10,006 nt of DNA from an uncultured Bacilli bacterium (GTDB lineage Bacteria > Bacillota_I > Bacilli_A > RF39 > UBA660): the NCBI GenBank assembly GCA_944373065.1, contig CALWAJ010000047.1, positions 1 to 10,006 on the forward strand, written 5' to 3'. A model generated the notes under the pieces. The model made no database searches, was not told the origin of the DNA, and saw only the letters and a list, made by a program, of their open reading frames with translations. Each line of letters starts with the position of its first letter. The stretch's first letter is position 1. The position numbers and the translations under genes are program-made. Shown one piece after another: positions 5,014 through 10,006 of the stretch.

Positions 5014-6679
5014 TTATATCTAAAATTATTGGTAAAATGAGAGGTCTTCTTCCTGTTAGATTTAAGATAAATGGTATTAAATCTAGACTAAGTTGATTTT
5101 TTATATCAGTAAATGATGCTTTTTTATCATTTAATTTCTCTGTAATAACTTTAGTTGCTTCTTTCTCAATCTTTTTAATTAGTTCTTCATTCTCATTTAC
5201 TAAGATAAATCCTCTCGTTGTAATATTAGGTTTTGTTAATAATACTCTTTCTTTAGAGTCAATATTGGCAATTACAACTAATATACCATCACTAGCCATT
5301 ATTTTTCTATCTCTTATAACAGCACTTCCTACTTCACCAATTCTATTACCATCTACATAAATATCACTATTTGGATAACTTTCTCCTCTAGTAATTTTAT
5401 GATTCTTTAAAATTAGACTATCCCCATTTTTTAAGATAAAAGTATTTTCTTTAGGTATGCCACAATCTATTCCAAGATTTGCATGTTGTTTTAACATTCT
5501 ATAATCTCCATGGAATGGCATTAAGTATTTAGGTTTTAATAATCTAATCATTAACTTTAACTCTTCTTGGTTAGCATGACCTGAGGTGTGTAAGTTATTC
5601 ATTGTCATATTAGTAAAGACTTTAACACCTTTTAAATATAACTTATTAATTGTTTTATGAATGCTTAGTGCATTACCAGGAATAGCACTTGATGAGAATA
5701 TTACAATATCATCTGGTCTTAATTTAATTTGTTTATGTGTTCCATCAGCGATTCTTGATAAGGCTGCTAAAGGTTCTCCTTGAGAACCAGTACAAAGAAT
5801 TGTTACTTCTCCAGGTTTTAGAGTGTTAGCAACTTCTGGTGTTACTAATAGTTCTTTATGATCGATATATCCACCTTTAATAGAAATATCAATGTTATTT
5901 TCCATACTGCGTCCAAAGACACATATTTTTCTTCCATGTTGATAACATGATTCAAAGATATGTTTTAATCTATAAATATTAGAAGCAAAAGTTGCAATTA
6001 TAATACGATTATATTTGTATTTATCAAAGATATCTATAATAGCGTCATCAACTCGTGATTCACTAATAGACATTCCTTCATTTAAGGCATTGGTACTATC
6101 GCTTATTAATAAGTCAACACCTTCTTCACCCATTTTAGCCATTTTATATAAATCTGCCATTGGTCCAATAGGAGTTAGGTCAAATTTAAAGTCTCCTGTT
6201 GTAACAATTCTACCATTTGGTGTTGTAATAGCAATACCGTGTGAGTCTGGAATAGAGTGAGTTGTTCTAATAAACTCTACTTCCATGTGTTTGAATTTTA
6301 ATTTTGTGTTTTCGTCATAAACAAATAAATTATCATATCTAATATTTCTATCTTCTAATTTTAATTTAATTAATTCTTTAGCTTGATTAGGGGCATAGAT
6401 AGCAGGAATTTTTACACTTCTTAATAAAAAAGGAATTGCTCCAATATGGTCTTCATGACCATGAGTAATAAGTAGTGCCTTAATCTTATCTTCGTTTTCT
6501 TGTAAAAATGAGTAATCTGGAAGGACATAATCTATACCTAATAGTTCTCCTTCTGCAAAAGATACTCCCGCGTCTATAACAATAATTTCATCTTCATGCA
6601 TTACACAATACATGTTTTTTCCTACTTCTCCTAAGCCACCTAAAACAATTATTTTTGTTTCTTCTGACTTTTTATTCAT
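4994..6679 (-). CDS. rnj: Ribonuclease J
   Basis: RNase J is a metallo-beta-lactamase/beta-CASP nuclease with 5'-3' exonuclease and endonuclease activity, acting in mRNA decay and rRNA maturation. The 561-residue length matches B. subtilis RNase J1 (about 555). The zinc-binding motif HGHEDH is intact at 73-78, with further ligands H141 (TTHSIPDSHG), D163 (TGDFKFD) and H390 (MPFHGDYR). The beta-CASP region shows SDSTNA (193-198), GSQGEPLAAL (298-307), SSSAIPGN (329-336) and HTSGHA (364-369), and a C-terminal domain follows from about 450. With all ligands present it should be active, more like J1 than the weakly active J2; assigning a paralogue number would need a tree. ATG 6679 has AAAGGAG a few bases upstream. 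It is co-directional with the membrane protein gene upstream and convergent with rny. Confidence 0.97.
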   Translation of the reverse strand: MNKKSEETKIIVLGGLGEVGKNMYCVMHEDEIIVIDAGVSFAEGELLGIDYVLPDYSFLQENEDKIKALLITHGHEDHIGAIPFLLRSVKIPAIYAPNQAKELIKLKLEDRNIRYDNLFVYDENTKLKFKHMEVEFIRTTHSIPDSHGIAITTPNGRIVTTGDFKFDLTPIGPMADLYKMAKMGEEGVDLLISDSTNALNEGMSISESRVDDAIIDIFDKYKYNRIIIATFASNIYRLKHIFESCYQHGRKICVFGRSMENNIDISIKGGYIDHKELLVTPEVANTLKPGEVTILCTGSQGEPLAALSRIADGTHKQIKLRPDDIVIFSSSAIPGNALSIHKTINKLYLKGVKVFTNMTMNNLHTSGHANQEELKLMIRLLKPKYLMPFHGDYRMLKQHANLGIDCGIPKENTFILKNGDSLILKNHKITRGESYPNSDIYVDGNRIGEVGSAVIRDRKIMASDGILVVIANIDSKERVLLTKPNITTRGFILVNENEELIKKIEKEATKVITEKLNDKKASFTDIKNQLSLDLIPFILNLTGRRPLILPIILDIKNRTQK

Positions 6680-6725
6680 TATTTCTCCTTTCTTTTATTT
6701 AAACCCGAAGAACTAACCGATATAG

Positions 6726-6754
6726 ATTATACACTATTTTTAATGTTTTGTCTA
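6726..6754 (-). promoter_or_regulatory. Promoter of rnj
   Basis: On the minus strand, TAGACA (6754-6749) and a perfect TATAAT (6731-6726) are separated by 17 bases. The transcript would start near 6719, leaving a leader of about 40 bases. The box begins only 11 bases after the stop of the upstream membrane protein gene, with no terminator in between, so read-through could add to rnj expression. Confidence 0.8.
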
Positions 6755-6765
6755 TTATTCTGTAA

Positions 6766-8085
6766 TCATTTTATATATACTTTAAATTTGTGGAATTGCC
6801 CAATAGAACTATAATTATTAGTTATATAGTTATATATTTTTTTGCTAGCTTGAGTTTTTAGCATTTCATTAGTTGTTTCTTGAAATTCATTTGCTACAAT
6901 AATAATGCTTCCTTTTTTAATCTTCTTTATTTTTTCTATCATTTTATTTTCACCGTCATAGCCCATATTACCTTTTAGAGTTAAATCATATTCATTGATT
7001 GGAATGTCTAAAGTAAGTTTATATAAATATGATTCCATTAAGAAAAAGTAAACATTATCATATTTATTATGAAAATAATCTTTTAAAGCATCAATGTCAG
7101 ACATATATTCATCTTGTAAATAACGATATTTAAATAGTCTGTCATCATATCTTGGCTTGCAGATAGCATAATTTATAATTAGAGAAGCTATTGGGATTAT
7201 AATAAATATAGGTGCAGCTTTTAAGAACAATTTTGTTATTTTAGGGTGTTTTTTTAATAGGTAATAAACTAAAGGAATAATTGCTGTCAGACTATGACTT
7301 ATATTAAATAAAGGATAAGCCATTATCATAAAAGCAAGGACATAAAGTATTTCAAAATCTTTGGTTTTAAGATATTCTCTAATAATATATATTACTATTA
7401 AAAAATCAATTATTGTTATGATATTAAAGTTTCCATTACCACTTCTAAAATCTAATAGTCCTAGAAAAGCGTAGTTAATATAATCAAATAAAGCATTATT
7501 AAAATAAAAGTATCCTATTACTATTATATTTGTTATTATGATAGGAATTATTCTTTTTATTATCTTTTTTGGCTTTCTTATATAATATAGAGTAGGTAGT
7601 GCTAGAAAAATACCAATACTTGATTTTGTTAAGAAAGCAAGACTTATAATAAATCCTATTAAATAATCACTTTTTTTATTTTTTTCTAAATATATTAGTG
7701 AAAATGTAAATAAAATTGTTAATGTATTATATCCTGGGGTGGTATCAAATAAAAAATAAATGAAGAATGGAAAAATAATTTTTTTATCTAGTTTATATAC
7801 TATAATTAGTGTTAGTAAAGCGTAGAGTGAATTTATAAGATAAAAAACTATCATATTATTACCTAGTATTTTCATAAATAATCCAGTTAAAGCTGGATAT
7901 AATGGGGTAATTACCATGTTAAAGTCTTTATACATTATTAAACCTTTGCTAACATTTTGACTAAAGCCATAATTCCACATTAAATCTAAGTCTATGGGTC
8001 TAAAGAAATTAAAACAAAATATTAATATATAAAAGAATATGAATAGAAAAATTGTTTTCTTGTTTTCTTTAAGTACTCTTATCAT
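6766..8085 (-). CDS. Multi-pass membrane protein, GT-C glycosyltransferase-like
   Basis: The 439-residue protein has about 10 hydrophobic segments (roughly 11-28, 60-75, 78-97, 102-115, 121-133, 141-168, 178-196, 222-238, 246-262, 266-278, 287-308) and a soluble C-terminal part (about 309-439). The first external loop carries acidic residues in RPIDLDLMWNYG (D32, D34) and YKDFNMVITPLYP (D54), a layout typical of GT-C enzymes that transfer sugars from lipid-linked donors on the outer face of the membrane. FLTKSSIGIFLALP (151-164) also resembles the TK-x(3-4)-G segments of this group. Donor, acceptor and exact family cannot be told; a polymer, lipid or protein glycan role is possible. ATG 8085 follows AGGAGT. 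The stop is TGA. It is divergent from rplM and upstream of rnj, with no obvious glycan neighbours in the window. Confidence 0.6.
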   Translation of the reverse strand: MIRVLKENKKTIFLFIFFYILIFCFNFFRPIDLDLMWNYGFSQNVSKGLIMYKDFNMVITPLYPALTGLFMKILGNNMIVFYLINSLYALLTLIIVYKLDKKIIFPFFIYFLFDTTPGYNTLTILFTFSLIYLEKNKKSDYLIGFIISLAFLTKSSIGIFLALPTLYYIRKPKKIIKRIIPIIITNIIVIGYFYFNNALFDYINYAFLGLLDFRSGNGNFNIITIIDFLIVIYIIREYLKTKDFEILYVLAFMIMAYPLFNISHSLTAIIPLVYYLLKKHPKITKLFLKAAPIFIIIPIASLIINYAICKPRYDDRLFKYRYLQDEYMSDIDALKDYFHNKYDNVYFFLMESYLYKLTLDIPINEYDLTLKGNMGYDGENKMIEKIKKIKKGSIIIVANEFQETTNEMLKTQASKKIYNYITNNYSSIGQFHKFKVYIK

Positions 8086-8105
8086 ATTACACTCCTATTT
8101 TTCTT

Positions 8106-8114
8106 ATTATATCA
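8106..8114 (-). promoter_or_regulatory. Extended -10 promoter of the GT-C-like gene
   Basis: The minus strand reads TGATATAAT here, an extended -10 element (TGn plus perfect TATAAT). No good -35 box lies 17 bases upstream (TTTTAT only). The start would be near 8099, just upstream of the AGGAGT ribosome site. It sits about 23 bases from the divergent rplM -35. Confidence 0.55.
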
Positions 8115-8137
8115 ACAAATATTTTGAAATAAAATGA

Positions 8138-8166
8138 TTGACTTTAGTAGTAAACACTGCTATAAT
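8138..8166 (+). promoter_or_regulatory. Promoter of rplM-rpsI
   Basis: TTGACT (8138-8143) and a perfect TATAAT (8161-8166) with 17 bases between them; a TGC just before the -10 makes it also an extended -10 promoter. It is one of the strongest-looking promoters in the window, as expected for ribosomal proteins. The start should lie near 8173, leaving a leader of about 70 bases. Confidence 0.88.
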
Positions 8167-8186
8167 TTTAATCGGTACATTTTATA

Positions 8187-8230
8187 TCCCCACTAAGACT
8201 TAAACACTGGGAATGTTTGAGTAGTTTAGT
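8187..8230 (+). promoter_or_regulatory. Structured rplM leader, candidate L13 autoregulatory element
   Basis: The leader folds as a two-part hairpin: ACTAA (8192-8196) with TTAGT (8226-8230), an internal loop, then CTTAAACA (8199-8206) with TGTTTGAG (8214-8221, one G-U pair) and a seven-base loop CTGGGAA. TCCC (8187-8190) can pair with GGGA in that loop (8209-8212), making a pseudoknot. The hairpin base directly abuts the ribosome site AAAGGAG (8231-8237). Bacillota have a known L13 leader before rplM; assigning this hairpin to it is inference from position and shape. Confidence 0.5.
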
Positions 8231-8243
8231 AAAGGAGAAAATT

Positions 8244-8672
8244 ATGAAAAGTTATATGCAAAAGAAAGAAACAGTAGAACGTAAATGGTACGTTATCGAT
8301 GCTGAAGGAAAACCTTTAGGTCGTGTAGCTAGTAAGGCTGCTCATATCTTACGCGGTAAGCATAAAGCTACTTATACACCTCATATTGATTGTGGTGACT
8401 ATGTAATTATTATTAATGCTTCTAAAGTATTACTTACTGGTAATAAGTTAGAAGATAAGAAGTATTATAGTCATTCTCAGTATCCAGGTGGATTAAGAAC
8501 TAGAACTGCTAAAGAAATGATCGAGAAGTATCCTGAAGAAATGGTTGAAAAGGCTGTTAAAGGAATGTTACCAAAGAATCGTTTAGGTAGAGCGATGTAT
8601 AAGAAATTATTTGTTTATGCAGGTAGTGACCATAAACATATGGCTCAAAAACCTAGCGAGATGGATGTATAG
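8244..8672 (+). CDS. rplM: 50S ribosomal protein L13
   Basis: L13 is an early-assembly 23S rRNA-binding protein of the large subunit. The 142-residue product matches the family along its whole length: RKWYVIDAEGKPLGRVAS near the start, ILRGKHKATYTPHIDCGDYV, IINASKVLLTGNK, YYSHSQYPGGL, KGMLPKNRLGR and a C-terminal GSDHKHMAQKP. ATG 8244 is chosen because AAAGGAG lies at 8231-8237; an in-frame TTG at 8217 falls inside the leader hairpin and has no ribosome site. It is the first gene of the conserved rplM-rpsI operon; rpsI begins 11 bases after its stop. Confidence 0.98.
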   Translation: MKSYMQKKETVERKWYVIDAEGKPLGRVASKAAHILRGKHKATYTPHIDCGDYVIIINASKVLLTGNKLEDKKYYSHSQYPGGLRTRTAKEMIEKYPEEMVEKAVKGMLPKNRLGRAMYKKLFVYAGSDHKHMAQKPSEMDV

Positions 8673-8683
8673 GGAGGTTTATT

Positions 8684-9106
8684 ATGGCAGATAAGAAAAA
8701 AGTATATACTGGAACTGGTAGAAGAAAGACTAGTGTTGCAAGAGTAAGACTTACAGCAGGAACTGGTAAAATTACTATCAATGGTCGTGATGTTAATGAA
8801 TATTTCCCATATCCAACTTTAGTTATGGATTTAACTCAACCACTTGATGTTACTAATACTCGTGATATGTTTGATGTTGATGCAGATGTAAGTGGTGGTG
8901 GATTTTCTGGTCAAACTGGTGCAGTTAGATTAGGAATTACTAGAGCATTATTACAATATGATGCATCTACTCCAGCAGATTCTGAGAATAGTTTCCGTAA
9001 GGTTTTGAAAGCTGAAGGATTTATTACTCGTGATGCACGTAAGAAAGAACGTAAGAAACCAGGTCTTAAGAAAGCAAGACGTGCTCCACAATTTAGTAAA
9101 CGTTAA
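8684..9106 (+). CDS. rpsI: 30S ribosomal protein S9
   Basis: S9 is a small-subunit protein whose C-terminal tail reaches the P-site tRNA anticodon loop. The 140-residue protein shows the family landmarks YTGTGRRKTSVARVRL (8-23), GKITINGRDVNEYFP (28-42), GGGFSGQTGAVRLGITRALL (71-90) and the basic tail KKPGLKKARRAPQFSKR ending in the invariant lysine-arginine. ATG 8684 follows AGGGAGG (8672-8678), which begins at the last base of the rplM stop codon. It is co-transcribed with rplM and followed by a strong terminator. Confidence 0.98.
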   Translation: MADKKKVYTGTGRRKTSVARVRLTAGTGKITINGRDVNEYFPYPTLVMDLTQPLDVTNTRDMFDVDADVSGGGFSGQTGAVRLGITRALLQYDASTPADSENSFRKVLKAEGFITRDARKKERKKPGLKKARRAPQFSKR

Positions 9107-9118
9107 TCTATTGTTTCT

Positions 9119-9150
9119 AAAGTACTGTTTAATCAGTACTTTTTCTTTTT
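9119..9150 (+). terminator. Rho-independent terminator of rplM-rpsI
   Basis: AAAGTACTG (9119-9127) pairs perfectly with CAGTACTTT (9134-9142) across a six-base loop, followed by a T-rich run to 9150 with one C interruption. It lies 12 bases after the rpsI stop. Confidence 0.92.
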
Positions 9151-9173
9151 GTATAGATTTTGATATTTGCTTG

Positions 9174-9182
9174 TGTTATTAT
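9174..9182 (+). promoter_or_regulatory. Candidate extended -10 promoter of the DUF3800 gene
   Basis: TGTTATTAT fits an extended -10 element; a weak -35 (TAGATT, 9154-9159) is 17 bases upstream of TATTAT. A start near 9189 would leave AGGAGG (9191-9196) almost at the 5' end of the transcript, which is tight, so this call is tentative. Confidence 0.35.
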
Positions 9183-9206
9183 ATTCTTACAGGAGGTAAC
9201 GGGCTT

Positions 9207-9919
9207 ATGAGAATATATGTATATTTAGATGAAAGTGGTTCTATTCATAAAAATAGTAAGACAAAATATTTTGCAGTTGGTGGTTATTTTACATTTGTAA
9301 AAGATAAAATAACATCGAAATATAAGAAGATAAATAAATCTATTAAAGACAAGAAAAAAATGATTTAAAAAAAGAAATTAAATCATATGATATGAGTGAT
9401 TTAGAAAAGATAGAAATTTTTAAAAGTATTCAAGATATTGATACATTTTATGGATGTGCTAAAATATTTGAAAAGTCATCTATGAAAAAAGAAATTATAG
9501 CTTCTAATATATTTTTTAATTATGCAGTTAAATTATTATTTATAGATTGTATATTACCATTACTTAATTTGGATCAATTAAATGAAAATATTGAATTTAT
9601 ATTAAGTGTAGATAATAGAAATATAAGAGTAGGTGATTTGAATAATTTAGAAATGTATTTAAAAATTGAATTTTGTTTAGAAAACTTTAATTTTAAAGTA
9701 ACTTATTATGATTCTGCTACTAATTATGGAATACAACTTGCTAATTTAATTGTTAATACATTTTATAATTCATATAAGGATAGAAATATAGTAAAAAAAG
9801 TTTTGCCCCATTTAAAGGAAAAGAATTTTAGAATAAGTTTATTTCCTGGACATAAAATTAAGGGTAGAAACAAAAAAATTGAATATACTAATAATGAGAA
9901 TATTGTCAATAACTTTTGA
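9207..9919 (+). pseudogene. DUF3800-family protein, split by a frameshift
   Basis: Two frames encode consecutive parts of one DUF3800 protein, a family of unknown or poorly known function thought to have an RNase H-like fold. The first part (9207-9368, 53 residues) starts MRIYVYLDESGS, the family's N-terminal acidic motif, behind AGGAGG (9191-9196). It ends after an A7 run (9354-9360). The second part (usable from about 9359, ATG at 9392 without a ribosome site, to 9919) carries FYGCAK, FILSVDNRN and the C-terminal motif YYDSATNYGIQLANLIVNTFY (the last motif from about residue 109 of that part). Adding one A to the run joins both into a 237-residue protein of normal size. In that C-terminal motif most members have QLAD; here it is QLAN, loss of a likely catalytic acid. 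It could be a true pseudogene, a phase-variable gene, a slippage-expressed gene, or a base-calling error in the homopolymer. Confidence 0.8.
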
Positions 9920-10006
9920 AAATGTCTCAAAAAAAAGTTAAACATTAGCGAGAAAATTTATTCCAATTTCCTTGTTGACAAATTAATTTTATTTGTATTG
10001 ATTTTA
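9920..10006. other. Non-coding edge after the DUF3800 gene
   Basis: No gene is recognised. AACTTTT (9911-9917) and AAAAGTT (9933-9939) form a weak AT-only inverted repeat without a T run, a poor terminator. A perfect TTGACA at 9975-9980 could be the -35 box of a gene beyond the window; no good -10 is visible at 17 bases before the sequence ends. Confidence 0.35.

Noticed and set aside
6015..6260. Open frame of 81 codons on the plus strand
   Set aside because: It is antisense to the conserved RNase J catalytic domain, with no ribosome site or recognisable domain.
8217..8243. In-frame TTG start extending L13 by nine residues
   Set aside because: The TTG is inside the leader hairpin without a ribosome site, while ATG 8244 has AAAGGAG and gives the usual L13 length.
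9030..9206. Upstream extension of the DUF3800 frame through the rpsI tail and its terminator
   Set aside because: It overlaps rpsI and crosses the terminator hairpin; the family N-terminus and AGGAGG place the start at 9207.
9353..9362. Programmed -1 frameshift site of the X XXY YYZ type
   Set aside because: In the reading frame the codons are preceded by G, so the tandem heptamer is out of phase; a plain indel is the simpler reading, though slippage is not excluded.
9763..9945. Open frame of 60 codons on the minus strand
   Set aside because: It is antisense to the DUF3800 C-terminal part; its hydrophobic look comes from AT-rich sequence read in reverse.
9917..10006. TGA read as tryptophan, extending the DUF3800 frame to the window edge
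   Set aside because: All recognised genes use TGG for tryptophan, another gene here ends in TGA, and the family normally ends near this point.

Overview
The window is AT-rich chromosomal DNA from a low-GC Gram-positive bacterium (Bacillota; probably an AT-rich, compact-genome Bacilli or Erysipelotrichia-like lineage). The evidence is the gene content: gpsB next to a class B RNase P RNA, the rodZ-pgsA-recA-rny order known from Bacillus, RNase Y plus RNase J, and Bacillota-like rplM-rpsI. Tryptophan is encoded by TGG and TGA serves as a stop (glycosyltransferase-like and DUF3800 genes), so the code is the standard bacterial one, not the Mycoplasma code.

Layout. 1-1869 (+): promoter, gpsB, rnpB, a short rodZ-like gene and pgsA, packed without an internal terminator. 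The P1 helix of rnpB overlaps the gpsB stop codon, and the pgsA start overlaps the end of rodZ. 1910-3027: recA with its own promoter and an upstream palindrome resembling a Gram-positive LexA/SOS box, ending in a hairpin shared with a convergent small HTH regulator (3026-3250, -). 3343-5013: rny (+), with a strong promoter and a hairpin shared with the convergent rnj (4994-6679, -). 6766-8085 (-): a multi-pass membrane protein resembling GT-C glycosyltransferases, upstream of and co-directional with rnj. 8138-9150 (+): strong promoter, structured leader (candidate L13 autoregulatory element), rplM, rpsI and a terminator. 9174-9919 (+): a DUF3800-family gene split by a one-base frameshift at an A7 run. 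9920-10006 holds no recognised gene.

Functionally the window is mostly core housekeeping: division-site and envelope control (GpsB, RodZ-like, PgsA), DNA repair (RecA), and RNA processing and turnover (RNase P RNA, RNase Y, RNase J), followed by a ribosomal protein operon. The accessory parts are the small HTH regulator, the GT-C-like protein and the broken DUF3800 gene. I see no CRISPR array, insertion sequence, tRNA gene or clear novel multi-gene system. The points most worth checking are the terminator-less nesting of rnpB between coding genes, the SOS-like operator at recA, the rplM leader, and the DUF3800 frameshift.
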